A stretch of DNA of 64,000 nt from Rhizobium sp. NXC24 (GCF_002944315.1 NZ_CP024311.1:3386501-3450500); one strand, 5' to 3'. Shown: positions 37,897-47,200, numbered from the stretch's first letter. The notes: generated by a model not told the origin, from the sequence alone. Numbers and translations are program-made.

Positions 37897-39669
37897 ATGT
37901 CCACTCAGCAAGCACTTGCATTTGGTGTTATTGCCCTGATGATGGCCGCCTTCATCTGGGGTAGGATCCGCTACGATATTGTAGCGTGCTCGGTACTCGT
38001 TCTCGCTGTAGCGCTGGGCCTCGTCCCTGCCGAGAATGCTTTTTCCGGCTTCAGTGATGATATCGTCATCATCGTCGGCAGCGCGCTAGTGGTGAGCGCC
38101 GGTGTCGCCCGATCAGGCATAATCGATTCTGCCATACGGCGCTTCTTTCCGAAGCTTGAATCCCCCCATACGCAGCTCGCACTGCTGACGATCGTGGTTG
38201 CGGTGCTGTCGGCTTTCATCAAGAACATCGGCGCTTTGGCGATCATGATGCCGGTTGCCTTTCAGTTTTCGAAAAAGACGGGCGTTTCACCCTCGCGCTA
38301 TCTGATGCCGATGAGCTTCGCCGCGCTTCTGGGCGGCCTGATGACGCAAATCGGCACCTCGCCGAACATCGTGGTGTCGCGGCTGCGGCAGGAGATCAGC
38401 GGAACGCCCTTCTCCATGTTCGACTTCACGCCTGTCGGCGCACTCCTGACCTTGGTCGGTGTTCTCTTCCTGATTTTCTTCCATCGCCTCGTACCTGAAC
38501 GCAGCCACAAGAATCCCTCGCTGGAAGACGCACTGGACATTGAAGCCTATTTTTCCGAGGCGTCGGTCCCCGAAGGCTCGGGTGCCGTTGGCAAACCTCT
38601 GCACGAAGTTCTTCGCAACGGTGATGGAGAAGTTGTGGCAACCGCGATCCTGCGCGGCGATCTACGCCTTTCACCGGTTCCCGACGTCATGCTCCAGGCC
38701 GGGGACACTATCCTGCTGGAGGGCGGCCCAAAGGCTCTGGACCTAGTCGTTTCCGGCGCCAGCCTGAAGCTTTCCGGCAAGCCGATGGCCGAGGTGCATA
38801 AGGAGGACGGCGACATCATCGCGGTCGAGGCTGTCATCGCGCAGGATTCCAGCCTGGTCGGCGTATCGGCCCGCGATCTTTCGCTGTTTCACACCCGCGG
38901 TATCAACCTGCTGGCGGTCAGCCGCAAGGGTGAGCGCCTCGGCGAAAGGCTCGCTGGCATTTCGTTGCAGGCAGGCGATGTCGTGGTCTTGCAGGGCAGC
39001 CGCAACGCCATGCCGGCCTTCCTGCAGGAAAATGGCTGCCTGCCGCTGGCCAAACGGGAGATCATGCTCGGGACGAGGCGGCGTGCCTACATACCGCTTC
39101 TGATCCTCGTCGCAGCCATGGGGACGACCGCCACCGGCCTGGCGCCTGTATCGGTTGGCTTCTTTGCCGCCGCTCTCGCCATGTTGCTTTTTCGGGTCAT
39201 TCCATTGGCCGACGTCTACAAAGCCGTCGACGGGCCAATCCTCGTGATGCTTGCAGCATTGATCCCGGTCTCGGATACGCTTCGCACAACTGGTGGCAGC
39301 GAGCTGATTGCCCACTGGCTCGGGCACTTCGCCACTCAGTTGCCACCCTATGGCGCGCTTGCACTGATCCTGGTCACTGCCATGGCGGTAACACCTTTCC
39401 TCAACAACGCCGCCACGGTGCTCGTCATGGCGCCAATCACCATCAGCTTTGCGCAGACGTTGGGTTACCGCCCCGAGGCGTTTCTGATGGCGGTGGCGGT
39501 CGGCGCCGGCTGCGATTTCCTGACGCCTATCGGTCATCAGTGCAACACCCTCGTGATGGGACCCGGCGGCTACAAATTCAGCGATTATCCACGTCTCGGG
39601 CTGCCATTATCGTTCATCATTATCATCGTGAGCGTGCCAGCCCTGCTTTATGTCTGGCCGGTGAGCTGA
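37897..39669 (+). CDS. DASS/SLC13-type anion transporter with two RCK_C (TrkA-C) domains
   Basis: 590 aa. N-terminal group of membrane helices (about 1-180), two soluble TrkA-C domains in the middle (about 205-290 and 295-375), then the second set of helices to the end. NIGALAIMMPVAFQFSKKTG and GGLMTQIGTSPNIVVSRL near 110-160, and LNNAATVLVMAPITISFA with CDFLTPIGHQCNTLVMGPGG near the end, are the two repeated SNT-like motifs of this superfamily. The substrate could be sulfate, a dicarboxylate or Na+-coupled anions. Start at the ATG 37897 (MSTQQALAFG) rather than an upstream frame extension. Confidence 0.88.
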   Translation: MSTQQALAFGVIALMMAAFIWGRIRYDIVACSVLVLAVALGLVPAENAFSGFSDDIVIIVGSALVVSAGVARSGIIDSAIRRFFPKLESPHTQLALLTIVVAVLSAFIKNIGALAIMMPVAFQFSKKTGVSPSRYLMPMSFAALLGGLMTQIGTSPNIVVSRLRQEISGTPFSMFDFTPVGALLTLVGVLFLIFFHRLVPERSHKNPSLEDALDIEAYFSEASVPEGSGAVGKPLHEVLRNGDGEVVATAILRGDLRLSPVPDVMLQAGDTILLEGGPKALDLVVSGASLKLSGKPMAEVHKEDGDIIAVEAVIAQDSSLVGVSARDLSLFHTRGINLLAVSRKGERLGERLAGISLQAGDVVVLQGSRNAMPAFLQENGCLPLAKREIMLGTRRRAYIPLLILVAAMGTTATGLAPVSVGFFAAALAMLLFRVIPLADVYKAVDGPILVMLAALIPVSDTLRTTGGSELIAHWLGHFATQLPPYGALALILVTAMAVTPFLNNAATVLVMAPITISFAQTLGYRPEAFLMAVAVGAGCDFLTPIGHQCNTLVMGPGGYKFSDYPRLGLPLSFIIIIVSVPALLYVWPVS

Positions 39670-39843
39670 GCAGTTTCCCTTGACGTTATCCGTTGAATAT
39701 GGCCTAAGCCTGCCAAACGGAAAACGCGGGATTGAAGCGGCAAGGCGCCCTTTTCCGGCCGGTTTCCTGATCCAGATAAACATCCCCAGCCGGGCAGCGC
39801 TTATCCCAAGCAGCGGCCTGGCTTTTTCTGACGGGCAAACAAG

Positions 39844-41301
39844 ATGACAACATCAGGCGTTCGCGTCCGCATCGCACCCTCCCCGACCGGCGAGCCGCAT
39901 GTCGGCACAGCCTACATTGCGCTGTTCAATTATCTCTTCGCCAAAAAGCATGGCGGCGAGTTCATCCTGCGCATCGAAGACACCGACGCGACGCGCTCGA
40001 CCCCGGAATTCGAGACCAAGGTGCTCGATGCGCTGAAATGGTGCGGCCTGAAGTGGTCCGAAGGCCCCGATATCGGTGGTCCCTACGGCCCTTATCGCCA
40101 GAGCGACCGCAAGGACATTTACAAGCCCTTCGTCGAGAAGATCGTCGATGCCGGCCACGGCTTCCGCTGCTTCTGCACGCCCGAGCGCCTCGAAAAGATG
40201 CGCGAAGCCCAGCGCGCCGCCGGGCTGCCGCCGAAGTATGACGGGCACTGTTTGAACCTGACGGCCGAGGAAGTCTCCACGCGCGTTGCCGCCGGCGAGC
40301 CGCATGTCGTACGCATGAAGATCCCGACCGAAGGTTCCTGCAAATTCCATGACGGCGTCTATGGCGATGTCGAAATCCCGTGGGACGCAGTCGACATGCA
40401 GGTCCTTCTCAAGGCCGACGGCATGCCGACCTACCATATGGCCAACGTCGTCGACGACCATCTGATGAGGATCACCCATGTGGCGCGCGGCGAGGAATGG
40501 CTCGCCTCGGTGCCGAAGCATATTCTGATCTACCAGTATCTCGGCCTCGAACCGCCGCAGTTCATGCACCTGTCGCTGATGCGCAATGCCGACAAGTCGA
40601 AGCTGTCGAAGCGCAAGAACCCGACGTCGATCTCCTATTACACCGCACTCGGCTATATTCCCGAGGCGCTGATGAACTTCCTCGGCCTGTTCTTCATCCA
40701 GATCGCCGAGGGCGAAGAACTGCTGACCATGGACGAGCTTGCCGAAAAGTTCGATCCGGAAAACCTCTCCAAGGCCGGCGCGATCTTCGATATCCAGAAG
40801 CTCGACTGGCTGAACGGCCGCTGGATTCGCGAGAAGCTGTCGGAGGAGGAGTTCCAACATCGGGTGCTCACCTGGGCCATGGAAAACAGCCGCCTGAGGG
40901 AAGGCCTGAAGCTGTCGCAGTCGCGCATCTCCAAGCTCGGCGAACTGCCCGACCTAACCGGTTTCCTGTTCAAGTCCGACCTCAACCTCGATCCCTCGGC
41001 TTTTGCCAAGATCAAGTCGACGCCGGAAGAGCTGCTGGAAATCCTGAACACGGTACAGCCCGATCTCGAAAAGATCCTCGAATGGAATGTCGAGACGATC
41101 GAAGCCGAACTGCGCGCCATTGCCGACCGCATGGGCAAGAAGCTGAAGGTGGTGGTCGCTCCCCTCTTCGTCGCCGTATCGGGCTCGTCGCGCTCGCTGC
41201 CGCTTTTCGACAGCATGGCGATCCTCGGCCGCTCCGTCGTGCGTCAGCGGCTGAAACTTGCCGCCCAGACCGTTGCGACCCTCGTCGGCCCGAAGAACTG
41301 A
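39844..41301 (+). CDS. gltX: Glutamyl-tRNA synthetase
   Basis: 485 aa class I synthetase, normal length. RIAPSPTGEPHVGTAYIALF holds the HIGH-type motif (HVGT), and KLSKRKN near residue 253 is the KMSKS-type loop. It charges tRNA-Glu; in alphaproteobacteria a GltX may also mischarge tRNA-Gln for the transamidation route. It is followed 16 nt later by lysS, and the pair ends at a strong terminator, so the two make an operon. Rhizobia often carry a second gltX elsewhere. Confidence 0.97.
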   Translation: MTTSGVRVRIAPSPTGEPHVGTAYIALFNYLFAKKHGGEFILRIEDTDATRSTPEFETKVLDALKWCGLKWSEGPDIGGPYGPYRQSDRKDIYKPFVEKIVDAGHGFRCFCTPERLEKMREAQRAAGLPPKYDGHCLNLTAEEVSTRVAAGEPHVVRMKIPTEGSCKFHDGVYGDVEIPWDAVDMQVLLKADGMPTYHMANVVDDHLMRITHVARGEEWLASVPKHILIYQYLGLEPPQFMHLSLMRNADKSKLSKRKNPTSISYYTALGYIPEALMNFLGLFFIQIAEGEELLTMDELAEKFDPENLSKAGAIFDIQKLDWLNGRWIREKLSEEEFQHRVLTWAMENSRLREGLKLSQSRISKLGELPDLTGFLFKSDLNLDPSAFAKIKSTPEELLEILNTVQPDLEKILEWNVETIEAELRAIADRMGKKLKVVVAPLFVAVSGSSRSLPLFDSMAILGRSVVRQRLKLAAQTVATLVGPKN

Positions 41302-41317
41302 ACCGGACGTAAAAATC

Positions 41318-42814
41318 ATGAACGACAAGACCGAAACATCAGGCCTTTCCTCTGACGCGACGGAAGTCCGCCGGCAGAAGCTAAAGCTGCTGCGCGAACA
41401 GATCGGAGACGTCTATCCGGCGCATTTCCACCGGACGCTGACCAATGCCGAGCTGGCTGCAAAATACGAGGGCCTTGAGCCGGACACCGAAACGGGCGAC
41501 GTCGTCACCGTCGCCGGCCGCGTCTATTCCTCCCGCAATTCCGGCATGTTCATGGATATCCATGACGCCTCCGGCAAGATCCAGATCTTCAGCCACAAGG
41601 ATGTAACGTCCGAAGAGGCCCGCGCCCTGCTGCCGATGATCGACATCGGCGACATCATCGGCGTGACCGGCGTCGTGCGCCGCACCAAGCGCGGCGAGCT
41701 GACGATCAACGCTCAGCAAATCACCATGCTGACCAAGTCGTTGTTGCCGATGCCGGAAAAGTGGCATGGCCTGTCAGATATCGAGCTGCGCTACCGCAAG
41801 CGCCATCTCGACATCATGACCAACGAGGAATCGAAGCTTCGCTTCCAGCAGCGCAGCCGCATCGTCTCCGGCATCCGCCGCTTCATGGAGACTGACGGCT
41901 TCATGGAAGTCGAGACGCCGATGCTGCATTCGGTCTATGGCGGCGCCACGGCCGAGCCGTTCAAGACGCATCACAACACGCTGAAGCTCGACATGTATCT
42001 GCGCATCGCGCCGGAACTGTTCCTGAAGCGCACGCTGGTTTCGGCCCTCGCAGACAAGGTGTTCGAGATCAACCGCAACTTCCGCAACGAAGGCGTCTCC
42101 ACCCGGCACAATCCAGAATTCACGATGATGGAGTGTTACTGGGCCTATGCCGACTACGAGGACATGATGGACCTCGTGGAACGCCTGTTCTCGACGCTGG
42201 CGATATCGATCCACGGCAGCACCGAATTCGCCTTCGGCGACAAGCAGATCTCCTTCAAGGGCCCGTTCCGCCGCGTGCCGATGCCCGACGCCGTCAAGGA
42301 AGCGACCGGCATCGACTTCCTGGCGATCAAGACCGATGAGGAAGCGCGCGCCGCCGCCAAGGCCGCCGGCTTTGCCGTCGAGAAGGACGCCACATGGGGC
42401 GAATGCCTCGCGTTCATTTTCGAAGAGAAGGTCGAGGGCACGCTGATCCAGCCGGCTCACGTCACGCATTTCCCGAAGGACATCTCGCCCTTCGCCAAGG
42501 AAGTGCCGGGCGAACCGCGCCTCGTGGAACGCTTCGAGACCTATTGCAACACCTGGGAACTCGGCAACGCCTTCTCGGAACTCAACGATCCGGAAGAGCA
42601 GCGCGCCCGCATGGTCGAACAGCTCGAACAAGCCCATGCGCGCGGCGAGAAGCAGAAGGAACTGGACGAGGAATTCCTCGACGCCATCGATCAGGGGATG
42701 CCGCCCGCCGGCGGCCTCGGCATCGGTGTCGACCGCCTGATCATGCTGCTCACCAATTCCCCGTCGATCCGCGACATCATCCTGTTCCCAGCGCGGCGCA
42801 GCAAGGCGGACTAA
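41318..42814 (+). CDS. lysS: Lysyl-tRNA synthetase, class II
   Basis: 498 aa. N-terminal OB-fold anticodon-binding domain (about 60-170: VVTVAGRVYSSRNSGMFMDI) and a class II catalytic core with motif 2 (FRNEGVSTRHNPEFTMMECY, about 255-274) and motif 3 (GLGIGVDRLIMLL, near the end). It charges tRNA-Lys. Start at the ATG 41318 fits homologues; the earlier open frame overlaps gltX. Operon with gltX, and terminated at 42937-42968. Confidence 0.96.
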   Translation: MNDKTETSGLSSDATEVRRQKLKLLREQIGDVYPAHFHRTLTNAELAAKYEGLEPDTETGDVVTVAGRVYSSRNSGMFMDIHDASGKIQIFSHKDVTSEEARALLPMIDIGDIIGVTGVVRRTKRGELTINAQQITMLTKSLLPMPEKWHGLSDIELRYRKRHLDIMTNEESKLRFQQRSRIVSGIRRFMETDGFMEVETPMLHSVYGGATAEPFKTHHNTLKLDMYLRIAPELFLKRTLVSALADKVFEINRNFRNEGVSTRHNPEFTMMECYWAYADYEDMMDLVERLFSTLAISIHGSTEFAFGDKQISFKGPFRRVPMPDAVKEATGIDFLAIKTDEEARAAAKAAGFAVEKDATWGECLAFIFEEKVEGTLIQPAHVTHFPKDISPFAKEVPGEPRLVERFETYCNTWELGNAFSELNDPEEQRARMVEQLEQAHARGEKQKELDEEFLDAIDQGMPPAGGLGIGVDRLIMLLTNSPSIRDIILFPARRSKAD

Positions 42815-42914
42815 AGCAATTCCAGGAAAAGTGCGCAGCGGTTTTCCGCCCGGAATGCGTAAGAACAAAGGGATAGAGCGGGAAAGCGATCCCCTGAAAC
42901 GCTGAACCGCTCTA
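42815..42914. repeat. Palindromic intergenic repeat after lysS
   Basis: Begins right at the lysS stop with AGCAATTCCAGGAAAAG, then GCAGCGGTTTT (42835-42845) and CCGCCCGGAATGCG, where ATTCC and GGAAT can pair. Its core is shared with the elements at 9296 and 15418. The right part has AGAGCGG...CCGCTCT inverted ends. Confidence 0.6.
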
Positions 42915-42936
42915 ACACGGTTTCGCACAGACGACA

Positions 42937-42968
42937 GGCCGCCAGGTTAAGCCATGGCGGCCTTTTTT
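42937..42968 (+). terminator. Rho-independent terminator of gltX-lysS
   Basis: GGCCGCCA and TGGCGGCC form a perfect 8-bp stem around a 10-nt loop, followed by six T at 42963-42968. Confidence 0.92.
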
Positions 42969-43052
42969 ATTGGGCCATTGCCTGCGAATTGCGTATAAGT
43001 TCCCGCCAACGCGCGGCGAATCCTCGCCCTCCGGAAACAAGAGGCACGAACA

Positions 43053-43337
43053 ATGACTGAAAAAGAAAATCCGACCGCCGACGCCGATCACGAGCAGCAG
43101 CGCCTCGACGATCTCGCCGAACTGGGCGATATCGATCTGACGCAATTCGCGCCGGGCACATTCGGCTGCCATGAGGCGATGCACACGACCTCGCTCATGC
43201 TCGACATGACCGACGACCATCTCCTGCAGCACCCCGCCATCCTCGCCAATCCGGAATTCTACCGCCTTGCCGGCGACGTCCACGAAGCCTTGTTTGCGCT
43301 TTATCAGGCCATCGGCGAGAAACATCTGGCGGATTGA
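43053..43337 (+). CDS. Small conserved-looking hypothetical protein
   Basis: 94 aa, acidic and soluble, with no signal peptide or membrane segment. The N-terminus is charged (MTEKENPTADADHEQQRLDDL); the rest (FGCHEAMHTTSLMLDMTDDHLLQHPAILANPEFYRLA to the end, given by position about 37-94) is predicted helical with several His residues (H40, H44, H56, H60 region) that might bind a metal. I do not know the family. An isolated gene with its own gap after the lysS terminator; GAGGCACGAACA upstream gives a plausible ribosome site. Confidence 0.72.
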   Translation: MTEKENPTADADHEQQRLDDLAELGDIDLTQFAPGTFGCHEAMHTTSLMLDMTDDHLLQHPAILANPEFYRLAGDVHEALFALYQAIGEKHLAD

Positions 43338-43373
43338 GGGATTATCCTGGCCCCGGCCAGGTGACGTCTGCCG

Positions 43374-44246
43374 TCAATTGGTGACCGGCGACCGCCGGTT
43401 GCTGGCGCCTGTCATCGTCGGATCCAGACCCGGCGATGGTGCCGCATTTGGTTCGGTGGCGTCGGCGCCAATGAAGCTGCCGGTATTGTTGCCCTCCGGC
43501 GGGAGACTGCTCCTCGACGCGGGAGGATTCTGTTCCGGAGGAGTCGCGGGCGCATCCTCCTTTTCCTCGCGGGCGACGGCTTTCTGTTCGGCGGCTTCGG
43601 CGGCCTTCTGCTTGTCTTTCTTGGCGCTGCCGCCTGCCTCGCTGTCGGCAGACAGGGGATTGTCGCAGTCGCTGTGATCCTGAAGCGCTGCAAGCGCGTC
43701 ATCGATATCCTTGGGCAGCATATTGATCTGTTCGCCATAAAACAGACCTTGGGCGCTCGCGCCACCATTGTAGTAGCGCGCCGTCACCGGCTCCTCGGCT
43801 GCACCATCGGCAACCTTGTCCGGATGCGGAACATAAACGACATCGGCCCCCAGCGCCCGGCCGCGAATATCGGACCGTAGCGTCGGGCCGTTCTTATCAA
43901 GGACGACGACCTGAACGAGATCAGGCTTTTGCTCGTCATACACGGCTTTGGCGACGCGAAGCGCCGTTTTGACGCGCGTCAGCCCATCGGTCGGGTCCGT
44001 GCGGATATATTTGCGCACCCAGAGCCGATTCTCCTTGCGGATCGTAACCAGATTGACGTCGCTGCATTTCAAACCGTTCGGGGAGGCGGAGGCAAGACCC
44101 AAAAGCCTGTCTTTGCCGAGATAAAGCGCGAAGACGCCGGAGCAGCCTATCAACAAGGCCACTCCGCCGATGATGAAGACAAGCTTCCGGGATGGCCGGA
44201 AAATGTGCAGTAAGGCGCTCACGCCAACTGCTCCACCATAGAGCAC
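43374..44246 (-). CDS. Membrane-anchored hypothetical protein with disordered tail
   Basis: 290 aa. One membrane helix at about residues 24-44 (LVFIIGGVALLIGCSGVFAL), then a soluble domain (about 55-200: VRKYIRTDPTDGLTRVKTALRV, DLVQVVVLDKNGPTLRSDIRG, ADVVYVPHP) and a low-complexity Lys/Ala/Glu/Pro tail (about 205-290). The tail includes KKDKQKAAEAAEQKAVA, likely coiled or disordered. I do not recognise a family; the topology suggests an envelope protein with its domain outside. It is convergent with the small hypothetical gene and divergent from a LysR gene. Confidence 0.65.
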   Translation of the reverse strand: MLYGGAVGVSALLHIFRPSRKLVFIIGGVALLIGCSGVFALYLGKDRLLGLASASPNGLKCSDVNLVTIRKENRLWVRKYIRTDPTDGLTRVKTALRVAKAVYDEQKPDLVQVVVLDKNGPTLRSDIRGRALGADVVYVPHPDKVADGAAEEPVTARYYNGGASAQGLFYGEQINMLPKDIDDALAALQDHSDCDNPLSADSEAGGSAKKDKQKAAEAAEQKAVAREEKEDAPATPPEQNPPASRSSLPPEGNNTGSFIGADATEPNAAPSPGLDPTMTGASNRRSPVTN

Positions 44247-44417
44247 TCCAACGCGACAAGATGATCAACTCTCACGTTAGGGGATATCGCGTTTCGGAAT
44301 ACTTAAAGAAGAGATGAATCTTGTGCCGCTCGCATTTCCGCTACCAAAAAAGGTCCAAGCCTTTCAGACTGATGCTGGTTCTTGCCTTGCACGGCAAACC
44401 CATGCTCTAACCGGGGC

Positions 44418-45326
44418 ATGGCCTTCACTTTGAGACAGCTTCAATATTTCGTCGCCGTGGCGGAACAGGGCTCCATCACTCGCGCGGCTCAGAACCTGTC
44501 GATCTCGCAATCCTCGGTCACCGAAGCGCTCAAGGAGCTGGAGAGCGATCTTGGCGTCGAGCTTTTCGACCGCCATCCGCGCGGTCTCTCCATCACCCAT
44601 AACGGCCACCAATTCCTGCGCCACGCCACAAAGATCCTCGCGACCGTTTCCGACGCGCGCACCAGTTTTTCCAGCCAGCAGAATGCGGCCGGCGGCACGT
44701 TGAATATTGGCGTCACCTCCCTCGTCGCCGGCTATGTGCTGTCCGACCTCCTGGCGCGCTACCGTCGCGCCTGCCCCGGTGTCGAGGTCAGCGCCATCGA
44801 GGACAATGGCGGCTATCTCGAGCATCTTCTGGTTGGTGGCGAACTCGACGTCGCCGTCATGGTCATTTCCAACCTGCGTGACCGCATGGCGCTACAGGCC
44901 GAAATTCTCGAGACATCCCCCTATCGCCTCTGGCTGCCCATGGGTCATCCCCTGGTCTCCGCCGATATCATCAGCGTCGCCGACATCACGCGCGAACCGC
45001 TGATCATGCTCACCATCGACGAGATCGAGGAGAATACCGGCAAGCTGCTGACGGCGCTTGGCGCCCGTCCGCATGTCGCCTTCCGCACCCGCTCCGTCGA
45101 GGCGGTTCGAAGCCTGGTTGCCACGGGTGCCGGCGTTGCGCTGCTGCCGGACCTCGTCTACCGCCCCTGGTCGCTGGAAGGCGACCGCATCGAAAGCCGC
45201 GACGTCTCCGGCTCGCTGCCGGTCGTCCAGGTTGGCATGGTCTGGCGCAAGGGGTCCAGCCTGCCGCAAGCCGCCCGCGATTTCGTCGGCATTGCGGAAG
45301 CCATGCGCTCGGGCCGTCAGCGGTAG
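44418..45326 (+). CDS. LysR-family transcriptional regulator
   Basis: 302 aa. Helix-turn-helix in MAFTLRQLQYFVAVAEQGSI ... ISQSSVTEALKELESDLGVELF (about 1-55), then a LysR substrate-binding domain (GTLNIGVTSLVAGYVLSDLL onward). Start at 44418 chosen because the LysR domain begins there. Near-neighbour genes are a hypothetical protein (divergent, 171 nt) and an SDR (convergent); the regulated gene is not evident. Confidence 0.9.
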   Translation: MAFTLRQLQYFVAVAEQGSITRAAQNLSISQSSVTEALKELESDLGVELFDRHPRGLSITHNGHQFLRHATKILATVSDARTSFSSQQNAAGGTLNIGVTSLVAGYVLSDLLARYRRACPGVEVSAIEDNGGYLEHLLVGGELDVAVMVISNLRDRMALQAEILETSPYRLWLPMGHPLVSADIISVADITREPLIMLTIDEIEENTGKLLTALGARPHVAFRTRSVEAVRSLVATGAGVALLPDLVYRPWSLEGDRIESRDVSGSLPVVQVGMVWRKGSSLPQAARDFVGIAEAMRSGRQR

Positions 45327-45362
45327 CAGAGAGCTGAAAAACTTTTCATGTGATCTTCCGGT

Positions 45363-46277
45363 TCAAATGGCGTATGTGACGCCGGTAATCCGTTCCAGAT
45401 CATTGAACAGAGCGCGCCAAGCGGAGGGATCATCCGCATAGGGAGCCGTTTTCGCCTCGACGGGATTGCCGCGTAGCTCCATAAAGCCGCCAGGTCCGTA
45501 ATAACCGCCAGGTCGGGCGTTCTCCAAAGTTGCAGCCATAAGGCTCGGCCACGCGCCTTTCTCCGAACTTTGCAGCAAAGGGTACGTCAAGATGCCGGCG
45601 ATCTTGGTGCTCAAGGTTGTTGCGGCAAAGAGATTGGTTCGCGCGCCGCCAGGATGGCTGATGGTGGATAGTAGTCGGTCGCCCGCGCGACGCTGTAACT
45701 CACGAGCGAAGAGGACGTTGGCAAGCTTCGTCTTGGCGTAGACGCGCATCGGCACGTAGCTGTCCTTGGCCTCAAAATCCGTTACCCGTCCCGGCTTGAA
45801 CATCTTATGTGTGCCGGACGCGACTGTTACGACACGTGGGCGGTTCGCGCGCAGCAATGCAGGCAAAAGCAAACCAGTCAAACGGTAAGGTCCGAAGACA
45901 TTGGTCGCGAACTGCAGCTCGTGGCCGTCGACGCTAACTTCGCGCCGAGGAAGGCCCATTACGCCAGCATTATTGATCAGCATATCGATAGGATGGCCGT
46001 CTTCGAGCTGGCTGTCGGCGAATGCTTGAACGGACACAGGATTGGAAAGGTCCAAGACACCCGAGCGTACAGTGGCGGTCGGAATAATGTCGCGGATGCG
46101 CTTTACCGCGTCCTCGCCTTTGGACTTGCTGCGCGCGCCGATCGTAACCTGTGCGCCGGCGCGAGCCAATTCGAGCGCGGTATGCCATCCTATTCCGCTG
46201 TTGCCACCTGTAACGATTATACGTCTACCCGTTTGCGGGGGGATTTCTGCAGGGGTCCAAGCATTGCTCATTTTCAT
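45363..46277 (-). CDS. Short-chain dehydrogenase/reductase, retinol-dehydrogenase-like
   Basis: 304 aa, classical SDR. NAD(P)-binding TGGNSGIGWHTA (about residues 20-31), NNAGVMGLPR (about 95-104), catalytic Ser in TVASGTHK and YAKTKLAN with the Y-x3-K pair (about 185-195). The length and RRAGDRL tail region resemble WWOX/retinol-dehydrogenase-like SDRs. It is transcribed divergently from a TetR gene 160 nt away, the classic layout of a TetR-repressed detoxifying enzyme. Start at 46277 or 46271, two in-frame ATGs. Confidence 0.88.
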   Translation of the reverse strand: MKMSNAWTPAEIPPQTGRRIIVTGGNSGIGWHTALELARAGAQVTIGARSKSKGEDAVKRIRDIIPTATVRSGVLDLSNPVSVQAFADSQLEDGHPIDMLINNAGVMGLPRREVSVDGHELQFATNVFGPYRLTGLLLPALLRANRPRVVTVASGTHKMFKPGRVTDFEAKDSYVPMRVYAKTKLANVLFARELQRRAGDRLLSTISHPGGARTNLFAATTLSTKIAGILTYPLLQSSEKGAWPSLMAATLENARPGGYYGPGGFMELRGNPVEAKTAPYADDPSAWRALFNDLERITGVTYAI

Positions 46278-46356
46278 TGCTTTCTGTCTGTGGAAGCTGG
46301 CGCGCTGTAACTTTGTTTGCGCAAAGCGGTACATTGTAACAACATTTACTCTTTAT

Positions 46357-46427
46357 GTCAAAATGAATTGACGCCAAAGATCAAGAGGAGAAATGCAATA
46401 ACTTGACAAAAAACACTCAATTTGTCA
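46357..46427. promoter_or_regulatory. Inverted repeats between the SDR and TetR genes
   Basis: GTCAA-6 nt-TTGAC at 46357-46372 and TGACAAA-10 nt-TTTGTCA at 46404-46427 share the TTGAC half-site, fitting TetR operators. TTGACA at 46403-46408 could also be a -35 box. A ribosome-like AGAGGAG at 46385-46391 leads only into ATG-CAA-TAA at 46393, a two-codon frame. Confidence 0.5.
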
Positions 46428-46436
46428 CAAGCGGCT

Positions 46437-46973
46437 ATGGCGCCCAGGATAACCCCAGAAGAAGTTGCTTCACGCCGCAACACCATTTTGAATGCCGCAA
46501 AATGGTGCTTCCTCAATTTTGGCTTCGCCAAAACGTCGCTGGACGATATCGCTAAACGCGCCTGCATTTCGCGCACGCTGCTGTACAAAATGTTCAGCAA
46601 CAAAGAGGATATCTTTACTGCCGTGTTTCGGCACTGGCTGATATCCCGACACCCGCTTGCCAAGGCAGCCGTTACTGGCGCTGGCACGAAGCAGGAGCGC
46701 CTCTTTGAGGTCTGCCGTATTATGCTGATCGAGCCTTGGGCGGACATGATTGGGGCACCTATGGCCGGCGAGTTCTATGAAGTGTGTGAACGGCTAGATC
46801 CGGAAATTGATGCGCTACATCGCAAAGTCGCGCTCGAGTGCATATCGGCAATTGTGGCGGATAGGACGGCCGCTGATGTGTTCATGCTGTCGTTAGACGG
46901 TCAGATTGGGGACGATCCTTCTGTTCCCGTTCTTGAGAAACGAGTCCGATTGCTGATCGATCGTTTCATTTGA
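46437..46973 (+). CDS. TetR-family transcriptional regulator
   Basis: 178 aa from the ATG at 46437; a TTG at 46422 lies inside the inverted repeat. Helix-turn-helix region at about residues 20-60 (AAKWCFLNFGFAKTSLDDIA ... LLYKMFSNKEDIF). The C-terminal domain is rather short and unremarkable. No clear ribosome site precedes the ATG, so the message may be leaderless. It is divergent from the SDR gene and is likely its repressor. Lower GC than its neighbours in the promoter region. Confidence 0.85.
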   Translation: MAPRITPEEVASRRNTILNAAKWCFLNFGFAKTSLDDIAKRACISRTLLYKMFSNKEDIFTAVFRHWLISRHPLAKAAVTGAGTKQERLFEVCRIMLIEPWADMIGAPMAGEFYEVCERLDPEIDALHRKVALECISAIVADRTAADVFMLSLDGQIGDDPSVPVLEKRVRLLIDRFI

Positions 46974-47067
46974 AGCTGCTTTGTCTTTGTCCGCTTCTCG
47001 CGGATTCTTCCCTACGCATATCGGGTAGGTGCCGAGCTTACTTGCGACACATATATGCCAAGTGAGA

Positions 47068-47084
47068 TATCGGAAATTCCGATA
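47068..47084. promoter_or_regulatory. Operator candidate ahead of the polyamine transport operon
   Basis: TATCGGAA and TTCCGATA flank a central A in a perfect 8-bp inverted repeat, 117 nt before the binding-protein start. The 227-nt gap otherwise holds a direct repeat AACTGGCTC (47159-47167 and 47174-47182) and no gene. Confidence 0.5.
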
Positions 47085-47200
47085 CCGCCTTTCTGATAAA
47101 TGAATTTGCGAATACGGCAAAATAGCGTCACCTTTTCTCTGGGAACATAACGCCAGAAACTGGCTCCGATACCAACTGGCTCAAGAACCGGGAGAGTTTG

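Noticed and set aside
36891..37964. A 357-codon plus-strand frame overlapping the TerC gene in another frame
   Set aside because: The product is Arg/His-rich noise and the TerC frame has all family motifs.
41774..42928. A 384-codon minus-strand frame over lysS
   Set aside because: lysS has all class II motifs; the antisense frame has no start context or domain.
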